Origin: Pseudomonas viridiflava
GTDB taxonomy: Bacteria; Pseudomonadota; Gammaproteobacteria; Pseudomonadales; Pseudomonadaceae
Reading direction: 5' to 3'
Length of the DNA: 64,000 bases
Assembly: GCF_900580865.1 (NCBI RefSeq)
Contig: NZ_UTBZ01000134.1
Span: 124,001-188,000, forward strand
This document shows, piece by piece, positions 55,944 to 64,000 of this stretch. A program made the position numbers and the translations under genes. Position 1 is the first letter of the stretch, and each line of letters starts with the position of its first letter. Below the pieces are notes generated by a model. It was not told the DNA's origin. It did not search any database and saw only the letters and a list, made by a program, of their open reading frames with translations.

Positions 55944-57195
55944 TCTGTCGGTCAGTCGGTTCAGCACCAACGGTGTGACCGGATCGCTGCTGCGTCGCGG
56001 CGTGTTGCGCCAATTGGCGCAGCTCAAAAACGGGCAACTGCTGGTGGTCGAGGATAGCGAACGGTTGATGTTCGGCACTCCGGGCAGTGCGTTGTTAGGG
56101 GAAATCCATGTGACGGATCCGGCCGTCTGGGGCATGGTCGCCGGCAATGGTTCGATTGGTGCCGGCGAGGCCTTTATCCACGGCTATTGGAGTTCGCCGG
56201 ATCTGACCGCGGTGGTGCGCGTGTTCGTCAGCAACCTCGACGTTCTTGATGCCATGGAGCGTGGTCTGGCCCGTCTCAGCCGGCCGCTGGTGCAAGGTCT
56301 GCACTGGCTCAACCGCAACACGCGCAAGGGTTCGCAGAAGAACATCGCTGCGCACTACGATCTGGGCAACGACCTGTTCGAGCAGTTTCTCGACCCGACC
56401 ATGATGTATTCGGCGGCGCAGTTCCTCACCCCCGAAGACAGCCTCGAACAGGCGCAACTGAACAAACTCGAGCGGATCTGTCAGAAGCTCGCGCTGCAAC
56501 CCGGCGACCATTTACTGGAGATTGGCACCGGTTGGGGCAGCATGGCGCTCTACGCCGCACAGAACTACGGTTGCCGCGTCACCACCACGACACTGTCGAA
56601 AGAGCAGTACGCGTTTACCGCGCAACGTATCGAACAACTGGGCTTGCAGGATCAGGTCACGCTGCTGCTCAAGGACTACCGCGACCTGACCGGCGAGTAC
56701 GACAAACTGGTGTCGATCGAAATGATCGAAGCGGTCGGTCACCGCTTCCTGCCGACCTACTTCAAACAATGCGCGCAGTTGCTCAAGAGCAACGGCCTGA
56801 TGCTGATCCAGGCCATCACCATCCGCGAACAACGCTATGAACAGGCCAAGCGCGGTGTCGATTTCATCCAGCGCTACATCTTCCCCGGCGGCGCCCTGCC
56901 CTGCGTGCAGAAAATGCTCGAAGTGGTCGGCCGCGACACCGACATGAACCTGTTGCATATGGAAGATTTCGGCCTGCACTACGCCCGCACCCTGCGCCTG
57001 TGGCACGAGAACTTTCGCCGCGCCCACGGCCGCTTGAGCGAGTTGGGTTACGACGATTACTTCCTGCGGCTGTGGGAGTTTTACCTGTGCTACTGCGAGG
57101 GCGGTTTCCTCGAACGCACCATCGGCACCGCGCAATTGTTGCTGGCCAAACCGGCCGCGATGACTGCGCCGCTGCTCGGACGCTTCGATGCTTGA
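55930..57195 (+). CDS. Cyclopropane-fatty-acyl-phospholipid synthase family methyltransferase
   Basis: A 421-residue SAM-dependent methyltransferase of the CFA/Ufa family, acting on unsaturated chains in membrane phospholipids. N-terminal lipid-binding region, then SAM domain with LLEIGTGWGSMALYAA, SIEMIEAVGHRFLPTYF and the aromatic C-terminal HYARTLRLWHENFRRA. The N-terminus is short, as in UfaA-type enzymes. GGAG precedes ATG 55930. In R. sphaeroides, relatives contribute to methylated and furan fatty acids; the product here is unknown. Confidence 0.92.
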   Translation: MKSSSLSVSRFSTNGVTGSLLRRGVLRQLAQLKNGQLLVVEDSERLMFGTPGSALLGEIHVTDPAVWGMVAGNGSIGAGEAFIHGYWSSPDLTAVVRVFVSNLDVLDAMERGLARLSRPLVQGLHWLNRNTRKGSQKNIAAHYDLGNDLFEQFLDPTMMYSAAQFLTPEDSLEQAQLNKLERICQKLALQPGDHLLEIGTGWGSMALYAAQNYGCRVTTTTLSKEQYAFTAQRIEQLGLQDQVTLLLKDYRDLTGEYDKLVSIEMIEAVGHRFLPTYFKQCAQLLKSNGLMLIQAITIREQRYEQAKRGVDFIQRYIFPGGALPCVQKMLEVVGRDTDMNLLHMEDFGLHYARTLRLWHENFRRAHGRLSELGYDDYFLRLWEFYLCYCEGGFLERTIGTAQLLLAKPAAMTAPLLGRFDA

Positions 57196-57679
57196 GCGTG
57201 TGGCCAATGCCGTGCTGTTCCAGATCGGCTGGCTGACCTGCGTGCTCGGCGGCAACAGCTTGTGGTTGTTGCTGGCGTTGGCGGTGCTGGTGATTCATCT
57301 GCGCTGGATCAGCAATTGGGCGGCTGAAGGCCGTTTGATTTTGAGCGTGGTGATTGTCGGCACAGCCGTGGACAGTGTGTTGCGCGGTGTCGGGGTGTTC
57401 GAGTTTCAGGATCAGTCGCCACTGATTCCACTGTGGCTGATGCTGCTCTGGGCGCTGCTGGCGACCACCTTGCGTCATTGCCTGGCATGGAGCGCCCGGC
57501 CGTGGTGGCTGGCCAGTGTGCTGGGCGCGGTCGGCGGAGCACTGTCGTATTACGCTGGCGGACGCCTGGCCGGGGTGCAATTTCCCTATGGCGAGTTACC
57601 GACACTGATCGGCATCGGCCTGCTCTGGGCGCTGCTGTTTCCGCTGCTGCATGCGATGGCGCGACGGCTGGCTCACTGA
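57188..57679 (+). CDS. DUF2878 membrane protein
   Basis: A 163-residue inner-membrane protein with about five hydrophobic segments (FQIGWLTCVLGGNSLWLLLALAVLVIHL and others). It matches DUF2878, a family found at the end of CFA/DUF1365 operons. It overlaps the methyltransferase by 8 bases. Function unknown; last gene of the run. Confidence 0.87.
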   Translation: MLERVANAVLFQIGWLTCVLGGNSLWLLLALAVLVIHLRWISNWAAEGRLILSVVIVGTAVDSVLRGVGVFEFQDQSPLIPLWLMLLWALLATTLRHCLAWSARPWWLASVLGAVGGALSYYAGGRLAGVQFPYGELPTLIGIGLLWALLFPLLHAMARRLAH

Positions 57680-57732
57680 GCGTCTGTCAGACCTTTCACA
57701 CGCATGTCGGCCACTGCCTTACACTGCCGGCC

Positions 57733-58038
57733 ATGAAGACCATTCCCCACCAACAAATCACTGAACCGGCGGTCACCTGCTCGACCTGCGCGGCGTGCTG
57801 TTGCCAGCTCGAAGTGATGCTGATCACCGACACCGGCGTGCCTGATCGCTTTATCGATACCGATGAGTGGGGCGGCGAAGTGATGCTGCGTCTGGACGAC
57901 GGCTGGTGCGCGGCGCTGGATCGCGACACGATGATGTGCACGATCTATGAGAAACGCCCGCTGATCTGCCGCGAGTTCGAAATGGGCGCGCCGGAGTGCA
58001 TCGAAGAACGCAAAGGCATCACTACCGCCTACCGCTGA
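57733..58038 (+). CDS. YkgJ family cysteine cluster protein
   Basis: A 101-residue protein with the cysteine cluster CSTCAACCCQ, then CAALDRDTMMCTIYEKRPLICREFEMG, a predicted metal site. Function unknown. It begins 53 bases after the DUF2878 gene on the same strand, so it could be a late member of the operon or have its own promoter. Confidence 0.85.
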   Translation: MKTIPHQQITEPAVTCSTCAACCCQLEVMLITDTGVPDRFIDTDEWGGEVMLRLDDGWCAALDRDTMMCTIYEKRPLICREFEMGAPECIEERKGITTAYR

Positions 58039-58039
58039 T

Positions 58040-58115
58040 TTAAAGCAAAAGATCGCAGCCTTCGGCAGCTCCTACAGGAGAAATCATTCCCATGTAGGAG
58101 CTGCCGAAGGCTGCG
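58040..58115. repeat. Perfect 30-bp inverted repeat, second REP type
   Basis: Arms 58040-58069 and 58086-58115 are exact inverse complements (AAAAGATCGCAGCCTTCGGC...) with a 16-base spacer. The core CAGCCTTCGGCAGCTCCTAC is a Pseudomonas repeat family different from the nine others. It may also end the flanking convergent transcripts. Confidence 0.92.
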
Positions 58116-58130
58116 ATCTTTTGATCTTTT

Positions 58131-58649
58131 TTAGAGCGGCATTGTGTAATGCAGCGCGTAACTTTCTACACCGTCGTTGTCACTGGCAAGGCCAGCGTTG
58201 GAATAGTGCGTCGCACGGATTCCGACTTCATGCCCGCCATTGAAGCGCAGACCAAAACCGAGGCGGTCTTCAAACTGGAAAGAGCCGCCGAGATTGTTGG
58301 ATTCGTACTTGGTGTTAGAGAAGGCCGCCACACCGATCCCCGCTTCGATGTACGGTTTGACCGACTGACCGGCGAACTCGTAAACAAATACCGGCGAGAA
58401 CGACAGGCTGTTGTTACTGGAGGTCTTGTCGCCTTCCCAGTAGGTGTAGGCGCCGCTCCAGTAACCGGTCAGGCGACCGACGTCGCTCTGCAGCCAGCTC
58501 TTGTCCCAGTCGAAATTCATGCCCAGGCGGTACGTCATGGTCGAATCGCTGGTGGCCCCCACCGCAAACTCAACACCTGCCGCTTGTGCAGTAATACTTT
58601 GCCCCATCAGTGCGGCCGCAATCGCGGCCAAGCAGAATAGTCGCTTCAC
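58131..58649 (-). CDS. pagL: Lipid A 3-O-deacylase PagL
   Basis: A 172-residue outer-membrane beta-barrel enzyme that removes the 3-O-linked acyl chain from lipid A, lowering TLR4 stimulation and changing the outer leaflet. The signal peptide (1-23) is followed by strands with alternating aromatic residues and a terminal Leu. The catalytic His148 and Ser150 (THYSN) and Glu162 (DGVESY) match PagL. The gene position next to murI is that of P. aeruginosa pagL. GGAAG precedes the start. Confidence 0.93.
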   Translation of the reverse strand: MKRLFCLAAIAAALMGQSITAQAAGVEFAVGATSDSTMTYRLGMNFDWDKSWLQSDVGRLTGYWSGAYTYWEGDKTSSNNSLSFSPVFVYEFAGQSVKPYIEAGIGVAAFSNTKYESNNLGGSFQFEDRLGFGLRFNGGHEVGIRATHYSNAGLASDNDGVESYALHYTMPL

Positions 58650-58761
58650 GTTGAAACTTCCTTTTCCGGAACGATCGTTTGGTTTTCTAGATAACTCTTC
58701 GCTATAGAAGCTGGCGCCTGCTTAGAAGTTCAGCTGATTTTTTAGTTATTTCACAATTTTT

Positions 58762-59553
58762 TTACAAGTCGAAGTTTTGCACTTCGCCAGCGTTTTGTCC
58801 GAGCAGTGGCAGGATATTTTTAAAGTACTCAGGATCGGCGCTGGTCCAGAATCTGACTGGTTGGTTCGGGCCGGCAGCGAGCAAATCGCGCTCGGCCAAA
58901 AGCCGCTGAAGTTGCCGCGCTACAGCAGCACCGGTATCGATCAGACTGATGTCCACAGGGATCATCGATTTGAGCATCGGCTTGAGAAAGGGATAGTGGG
59001 TGCAGCCCAGAATGATCGTGTCGCAACCGCTGGCCAACAGCGGCTCGACGTAACCTTGCAGCAACTGGCGCAACTCGGCGCTGTGCAGATCGCCGCTTTC
59101 AATCAACTCGACCAGGCCGGGGCATGGCTGGGTGACCACGCGCACATCAGCGGCAAAGCGATCCAGCAACGCGGCGAACTTGGCGCTCTGCAACGTGCCA
59201 GTGGTGGCGAGCACACCGACCACACCGCTGCGGGTCGCGGCGGCGGCAGGTTTGACCGCAGGCTCCATGCCGACAATCGGCCAATCGGGAAAATCACGAC
59301 GCAAATCGGCAACGCCCGCGACCGTCGCGGTATTGCAGGCCAGCACCAACGCCTTGGCGCCCTGCTCACGGAAAAACCCGGCCATCACACTGCAGCGCTG
59401 GCGGATGAACTCCGGGGTTTTCTCTCCGTAGGGAATATGACCGCAATCGGCGACATAGAGCAGCGATTCATTGGGCAGCAAACGCTGGATTTCCGCCAGT
59501 ACCGACAAGCCGCCGACGCCGGAGTCGAACACGCCGATCGGCGCTTCACGCAT
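58762..59553 (-). CDS. murI: Glutamate racemase
   Basis: A 263-residue enzyme that makes D-glutamate for peptidoglycan. The two catalytic cysteines are in [12 protein letters not shown] (Cys73) and [12 protein letters not shown] (Cys183). The N-terminal [15 protein letters not shown] is typical. ATG 59553 lies inside the end of moeB (overlap 8 bases); the longer frame lacks support. Last gene of the hemA operon. Confidence 0.95.
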   Translation of the reverse strand: MREAPIGVFDSGVGGLSVLAEIQRLLPNESLLYVADCGHIPYGEKTPEFIRQRCSVMAGFFREQGAKALVLACNTATVAGVADLRRDFPDWPIVGMEPAVKPAAAATRSGVVGVLATTGTLQSAKFAALLDRFAADVRVVTQPCPGLVELIESGDLHSAELRQLLQGYVEPLLASGCDTIILGCTHYPFLKPMLKSMIPVDISLIDTGAAVARQLQRLLAERDLLAAGPNQPVRFWTSADPEYFKNILPLLGQNAGEVQNFDL

Positions 59554-60301
59554 GGCGCGAACCACAGACGCTGCACCCCGGATCACGCTTGACGCGCAAC
59601 TCGCGGAAACGCGAACCGAGGGCATCGATCAACAGCAAACGTCCCACCAGCGGTTCGCCGAAACCGACCAGCACTTTCAAGGCCTCGAGCGCTTGCAGGC
59701 TGCCGACCAGACCGACCAGCGGCCCGACCACACCGGCCTCGCTGCAGGTCAGTTCGGCTTCGCTGCCGTGACCGTATAAACAGTGGTAGCACGGACTCTC
59801 GGCACGACGCGGGTCGAACACCGACAACTGCCCTTCCAGACGAATCGCCGCGCCGCTGACCAACGGTTTGCACGCAGCCACACACGCAGCGTTGACCGCT
59901 TCGCGCGTAGAAAAATTATCGGAACAGTCGAGCACCAGATCCACCGCAGCCACAGCGGCGGCGAGAGAATCCTCGTCCAGCGCCTGACGATGGGCGATCA
60001 GTTCAATTTCGGGATTGATCGCGGTCAGACGCTTGAGCGCCGAGTCGACCTTGCTCATGCCGACGCTGTCGGTGTCATGAATGATCTGGCGTTGCAGGTT
60101 GGTCAGATCGACTGTGTCGAAATCCGCCAGATGCAATTCGCCGACACCCGCCGCTGCCAGATACAGAGCAACCGGTGCACCGAGACCGCCGAGGCCGACG
60201 ATCAGCACGCGACTGGCCTTGAGCTTCAACTGCCCCTCGATGTCGATGTGTTGCAGCAGAATCTGCCGGCTGTAGCGCAGCAACTCCTGATCATTCAGCA
60301 C
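59546..60301 (-). CDS. moeB: Molybdopterin-synthase adenylyltransferase MoeB
   Basis: A 251-residue ThiF/MoeB E1-like enzyme that adenylates MoaD for molybdenum cofactor synthesis. The nucleotide loop is [16 protein letters not shown], with adenylation Arg/Asp in [11 protein letters not shown]. Zinc pairs are CYHC and CSVC. It lacks a rhodanese domain. ThiF-type activity is also possible. It overlaps prmC by 7 bases. Confidence 0.93.
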   Translation of the reverse strand: MLNDQELLRYSRQILLQHIDIEGQLKLKASRVLIVGLGGLGAPVALYLAAAGVGELHLADFDTVDLTNLQRQIIHDTDSVGMSKVDSALKRLTAINPEIELIAHRQALDEDSLAAAVAAVDLVLDCSDNFSTREAVNAACVAACKPLVSGAAIRLEGQLSVFDPRRAESPCYHCLYGHGSEAELTCSEAGVVGPLVGLVGSLQALEALKVLVGFGEPLVGRLLLIDALGSRFRELRVKRDPGCSVCGSRHA

Positions 60302-61125
60302 GGCAGGCGCCCCAGACTGATGCGTTGATGGCCGCCCAGATCGGTACGGCTGTGGACTTCTTCGAAACCGCGCGTCAGCAGCAGATCACGCACGGCTTCG
60401 GCTTGATCATAGCCGTGTTCGAGCATCAGCCAGCCAGCGGCCTCCAGATGTTCCGGGGCCTGCGCAACGATCAAACGCAGATCATCGAGTCCATCCTCTC
60501 CGGCAACCAGCGCACTGGCCGGTTCGAAGCGCACATCGCCCTCGACCAGATGCGGATCGGCCGCAGCGATGTACGGCGGATTGCTGATGATCAACTGGAA
60601 ACGCTGACCTTCCAGTGCGCTGAACCAATGACTGCTCAGCACCGTGGCGTTGTTCAAATGCAGACGCTGACGATTGCGTTCGGCCAAGGCCACGGCTTCG
60701 AGTACGCGATCCACGGCGGTGACTTTCCACGCCGGACGTTCGCTGGCCAAGGCCAATGCGATCGCACCGCTGCCAGTGCCGAGGTCGAGCACTTTGGCCG
60801 GGGTCGCGGGCAGCAATTCCAGCGCCGCTTCCACCAGCAATTCGGTGTCCGGACGCGGGATCAGCGTGTGCGGCGCGACTTCCAGATCGAGTTTCCAGAA
60901 ACCTTGCTGACCGAGAATGTAGGCCACCGGCTCACCGCCACGACGCCGTTGCAGGTATTCGGCGAACGTCAGCGCTGCCTCACTCGGCACGATGCGCTCG
61001 GGCCAGGTGTGCAGAAAGCTGCGCGACTTGCCCAACGCGGCGGCTAAGAGCAACTCGGCATCCAGACGCGCGGTGGGCGAGTCCGGCAATTCGGCGGCGC
61101 GCAACAGGCTGGCGATGATGGTCAT
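60295..61125 (-). CDS. prmC: Release factor glutamine methyltransferase PrmC
   Basis: A 276-residue SAM enzyme that methylates the glutamine of the GGQ motif in RF1 and RF2. The catalytic NPPY motif is in LIISNPPYIAAAD, and the SAM loop is VLDLGTGSGAIALALA. Its target gene prfA sits directly upstream, with the stop and start codons adjacent. Confidence 0.96.
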   Translation of the reverse strand: MTIIASLLRAAELPDSPTARLDAELLLAAALGKSRSFLHTWPERIVPSEAALTFAEYLQRRRGGEPVAYILGQQGFWKLDLEVAPHTLIPRPDTELLVEAALELLPATPAKVLDLGTGSGAIALALASERPAWKVTAVDRVLEAVALAERNRQRLHLNNATVLSSHWFSALEGQRFQLIISNPPYIAAADPHLVEGDVRFEPASALVAGEDGLDDLRLIVAQAPEHLEAAGWLMLEHGYDQAEAVRDLLLTRGFEEVHSRTDLGGHQRISLGRLPC

Positions 61126-62208
61126 TTATTCACCTATCGCTGCAAGTTGGTCAGCCTGATATTCGGCCAGCAACGGCTCGATCACCGCTTCAACGCCACC
61201 GGCGAGAATTTCATCGAGAGAATACAGGGTCAGGTTGACGCGATGGTCAGTGACCCGGCCCTGGGCAAAGTTGTAGGTGCGAATCCGCTCGGAACGGTCG
61301 CCGGAACCCACCAGCAATTTACGCTCGCTGGCGATCGCATTGGCCGCCGCAGCGGTTTGCTGATCGTTGAGTTTGGCCGACAACCAGGCCATCGCCCGCG
61401 CCCGGTTCTTGTGCTGGGAACGTTCTTCCTGACACTCGACGACGGTGCCGGTCGGTATGTGCGTAATGCGGATCGCCGAGTCGGTGGTGTTGACGTGCTG
61501 ACCACCGGCCCCGGAGGAGCGGAAGGTGTCGACGCGCAAATCCGCCGGGTTGATCTCGATGGCTTCGCGCTCGTCGGGCTCGGGCAACACCGCCACGGTG
61601 CAGGCCGAGGTGTGGATACGGCCCTGGGATTCGGTGGCGGGTACACGCTGAACGCGGTGCGCGCCGGACTCGAATTTCAGCTTGCCGTAAACGTTGTCGC
61701 CTTCAATGCGCGCGATGACTTCTTTATAGCCGCCGTGCTCGCCTTCGTTTTCCGAAAGGATCTCCACACGCCAGCCACGGCGTTCGGCGTATCGCGAGTA
61801 CATGCGGAACAGGTCGCCGGAGAAGATCGCCGCCTCGTCGCCACCGGTACCGGCGCGAATTTCGAGAAAGACGTTACGCCCGTCGTTGGGATCCTTGGGC
61901 AGCAACATGCGTTGCAGGTCGGATTCCAGGGTGATCAGCAATTCCTTGGCTTCGCGGACTTCTTCCACGGCCATTTCGCGCATGTCCGGGTCGCTGTCCT
62001 TGAGCAGCGCCTGCGCGCCTTCAAGATCGCCTTGTACGCTGAGCAGCTTTTTATAGCCTTGTACCACCGGCTCGAGTTCGGCGTATTCCTTGGAATAGGC
62101 GCGGAATTTGGTCTGATCGGCAATGACTTCGGCGTCGCCGAGCAGCGCGGTCAGTTCCTCGAAACGGTCCTGGAGGATGTCCAGTTTATTGAGCAGTGAC
62201 GCTTTCAT
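61126..62208 (-). CDS. prfA: Peptide chain release factor 1
   Basis: A 360-residue release factor reading UAA and UAG. The catalytic motif is [14 protein letters not shown], and the codon-recognition tripeptide is PAT in [11 protein letters not shown], as in RF1. Full length. Overlaps hemA by four bases (ATGA). Confidence 0.97.
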   Translation of the reverse strand: MKASLLNKLDILQDRFEELTALLGDAEVIADQTKFRAYSKEYAELEPVVQGYKKLLSVQGDLEGAQALLKDSDPDMREMAVEEVREAKELLITLESDLQRMLLPKDPNDGRNVFLEIRAGTGGDEAAIFSGDLFRMYSRYAERRGWRVEILSENEGEHGGYKEVIARIEGDNVYGKLKFESGAHRVQRVPATESQGRIHTSACTVAVLPEPDEREAIEINPADLRVDTFRSSGAGGQHVNTTDSAIRITHIPTGTVVECQEERSQHKNRARAMAWLSAKLNDQQTAAAANAIASERKLLVGSGDRSERIRTYNFAQGRVTDHRVNLTLYSLDEILAGGVEAVIEPLLAEYQADQLAAIGE

Positions 62209-63491
62209 TGCGGTTTTTTATCCGAAAAGCTATCCGGTGAGCCCTCGAGGGCGAAGAGTTCCTGGGCCATGGCCAGCGCATCGAGGCGGCCTTCGGCAGA
62301 AAGCTTTTTCAATTGCACGCTGGGTGCGTGCAACAGTTTATTGGTCAGGCCACGGGCCAGTTGCCCGAGCACGTCTTCGGCGTTGCCGCCGTTGGCCAGC
62401 AAACGCAGGGCTTTTTGCAGCTCTTCGTCGCGCAGGCGTTCGCTCTGTTGACGATAGGCCTTGAGCACGTCGACTGCCGCCAGTTCGCGCAGGCGCACCA
62501 TAAAATCGTCGGCGCCGACCGAGACCATCTCTTCCGCTGCCTGGGCTGCACCCTGACGACTCTTGAGGTTCTCGGCGACCACTTCGTGGAGGTCGTCGAC
62601 GCTGTAGAGGTAAACGTCGTCCAACTCGCCGACTTCCGGCTCGATATCCCGAGGAACGGCGATGTCGACCATGAAGATCGGTTTGTGTTTGCGCAACTTC
62701 AAAGCGCTTTCTACCGCGCCTTTGCCAAGGATCGGCAACTGACTGGCGGTCGAACTGATCACAATGTCGCTGCGCACCAGTTCCGCCGGGATGTCCGAGA
62801 GCAACACCGCGTGAGCGCCGAACTGTTCGGCGAGCAGACTGGCGCGTTCGAGCGTGCGGTTAGCGACGACGATGCGCTTGACCCCCAGCTCGTGCAAATG
62901 GCGGGCGACCAGGGTGATGGTCTCGCCGGCGCCGATCAGCAAGGCTTGGCTACGCTGCAAATCACTGAAAATCTGCTTGGCCAGGCTGACGGCGGCGAAT
63001 GCCACGGACACCGGGTTTTCCCCGATTGCGGTGTCGGTGCGCACCTGTTTGGCGGCATTGAACGTCGCTTGAAACAGTCGCCCCAACAGCGGGCCGATGG
63101 TGCCGGCCTCGCGAGCCACGGCATACGCCGACTTCATCTGACCGAGAATCTGCGGCTCGCCGAGCACCAGCGAGTCAAGCCCGGAGGCGACGCGCATCAT
63201 GTGACGAACTGCCGCATCATCTTCATGCACATAAGCACTCGCGCGCAGCTCATCGAGGCTTAAATGGTGATAGTCGGCCAGCCAGCGCAGCACGATATCG
63301 GCAGAAAGCTGATCCTGTTCTATATAAAGCTCACTGCGATTGCAGGTGGAGAGGATCGCGGCTTCGCGGCTGTCGGTCAGTCGGCAGAGCTGCTGCAAGG
63401 CCTCCACCAGCTGTTCAGGAGTAAAAGCCACGCGCTCGCGGACGTCTACTGAAGCAGTCTTGTGGTTGATACCGAGTGCAAGGAAGGCCAT
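62205..63491 (-). CDS. hemA: Glutamyl-tRNA reductase
   Basis: A 428-residue enzyme that reduces glutamyl-tRNA to glutamate-1-semialdehyde, the first step of C5 tetrapyrrole synthesis. Catalytic Cys50 lies in [14 protein letters not shown]. The NADPH loop is [16 protein letters not shown]. The N-terminal residues regulate stability in other bacteria. It leads the hemA-prfA-prmC-moeB-murI operon; hemH is at 45763. Confidence 0.97.
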   Translation of the reverse strand: MAFLALGINHKTASVDVRERVAFTPEQLVEALQQLCRLTDSREAAILSTCNRSELYIEQDQLSADIVLRWLADYHHLSLDELRASAYVHEDDAAVRHMMRVASGLDSLVLGEPQILGQMKSAYAVAREAGTIGPLLGRLFQATFNAAKQVRTDTAIGENPVSVAFAAVSLAKQIFSDLQRSQALLIGAGETITLVARHLHELGVKRIVVANRTLERASLLAEQFGAHAVLLSDIPAELVRSDIVISSTASQLPILGKGAVESALKLRKHKPIFMVDIAVPRDIEPEVGELDDVYLYSVDDLHEVVAENLKSRQGAAQAAEEMVSVGADDFMVRLRELAAVDVLKAYRQQSERLRDEELQKALRLLANGGNAEDVLGQLARGLTNKLLHAPSVQLKKLSAEGRLDALAMAQELFALEGSPDSFSDKKPQ

Positions 63492-63585
63492 TCAAGGTCG
63501 CTGATGGTGACGTGAAGCCGGCAATTGTCCACCTTCGAAAGATTCAGAACAACTACCGCTGACTATTGTCCCAATCGTCAGCCCC

Positions 63586-63591
63586 TATAAT
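63586..63591 (+). promoter_or_regulatory. Candidate -10 element of the TPR lipoprotein gene
   Basis: A perfect TATAAT lies 83 bases before the ATG at 63674. No clear -35 is at 17 bases (CTATTG is the best match). It could serve the divergent region instead. Confidence 0.35.
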
Positions 63592-63673
63592 GGGCACAAT
63601 TGAGTCTCGGTTATGTTTGGCCGAAGGCTTGTGTCATGATGATCCGACCGCAGGTTAGTCGTCCTCTTCCTAT

Positions 63674-64000
63674 ATGAATAGATCTTCCGCGTTGCTCCTC
63701 GCATTTGTCTTCCTCAGCGGCTGCCAGGCCATGGCGCCCGTTTCGCCGGACGGTACGCCGTCGGTTGAAGACACCACGCCCGCGCCTGAAAAGCCCAAGG
63801 TTTACAGCTCGTTCAGCGAGGAAACCGTTTTCAGCCTGTTGAGCGCCGAACTCGCCGGCCAGCGCAATCGTTTCGACATTGCCCTGGACAACTACGTGAC
63901 CCAGGCCATCAACACCCAGGATCCGGGCGTCTCCGAGCGCGCATTCCGTATCGCCGAATATCTGGGCGCCGATCAACCGGCCCTCGATACCGCGCTGATC
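63674..64000 (+). CDS. TPR-repeat lipoprotein, 3'-truncated
   Basis: The gene starts with a lipoprotein signal peptide (MNRSSALLLAFVFLSGCQA, Cys17) and continues with an acidic Pro-rich linker and helical sequence (SEETVFSLLSAELAGQRNRF, ALDNYVTQAINTQDPGVSERA) typical of TPR arrays. The frame stays open to the window edge. It is the gene before lolB in Pseudomonas (PA4667 position). It is divergent from hemA. Confidence 0.85.
   Translation, partial: MNRSSALLLAFVFLSGCQAMAPVSPDGTPSVEDTTPAPEKPKVYSSFSEETVFSLLSAELAGQRNRFDIALDNYVTQAINTQDPGVSERAFRIAEYLGADQPALDTALI

Overview
The window reads as chromosome of a Pseudomonas of the fluorescens group. The gene order matches the Pseudomonas core genome, including blocks I recall as PA4423-PA4441 and PA4640-PA4667 of P. 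aeruginosa. Coding GC is high, and the gaps carry many copies of the inverted REP element (core GCGAGCAGGCTCGCTCCCACA) typical of this group. No rRNA, tRNA, insertion sequence, prophage or CRISPR array was seen. Almost everything is housekeeping chromosome.

Layout. 1-3026 (+): end of lpoA, then yraN, a SIS-domain isomerase (gmhA/diaA) and dolP, an envelope/division cluster. 3078-7964 (-): sspB-sspA, the cytochrome bc1 operon (Rieske, cytochrome b, cytochrome c1), and rplM-rpsI. 8210-17321: aldo/keto reductase, acyl-CoA dehydrogenase, GlxA-type regulator, zapE, a hydrolase-trpS pair, zapG, an OmpA-like lipoprotein and a glyoxalase II-like hydrolase. 17385-25597 (-): a lipid-related block of acyl-CoA ligase, DUF1302 protein, DUF1329 protein and a MalT-like LuxR regulator. 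25744-32555: MFS transporter and AraC regulator, LysE exporter, 2-hydroxyacid dehydrogenase, rsmC, a yybP-ykoY manganese riboswitch in front of a TMEM165/MneA-type exporter, and an M48 peptidase. 32819-42823: a chemoreceptor, an unusual SRAP (YedK) protein, small zinc/cysteine and DUF proteins, a glycerolipid acyltransferase, yajG, mqo and several small conserved proteins. 43017-47704: purine and pyrimidine salvage (hpt, upp, uraA), hemH and a TIGR01777 epimerase.

The most distinctive region is 47848-57679, a run of co-oriented, mostly overlapping genes. It holds a renalase-like flavoprotein, a TIGR02450 protein, DUF523/DUF1722, a LitR-like MerR regulator, photolyase, an NTF2-like protein, SDR, a FAD amine oxidase, DUF1365, a cyclopropane-synthase-like methyltransferase and DUF2878. 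Both promoters carry TGTACA operator-like repeats. I interpret it as a light/photo-oxidative-stress regulon combining DNA photorepair with membrane fatty-acid modification.

The right end holds pagL (lipid A deacylase), then the minus-strand hemA-prfA-prmC-moeB-murI operon (each gene overlapping or abutting the next), then the start of a divergent TPR lipoprotein gene cut by the window edge. Genes were called from the sequence and family memory only; no database search was run.
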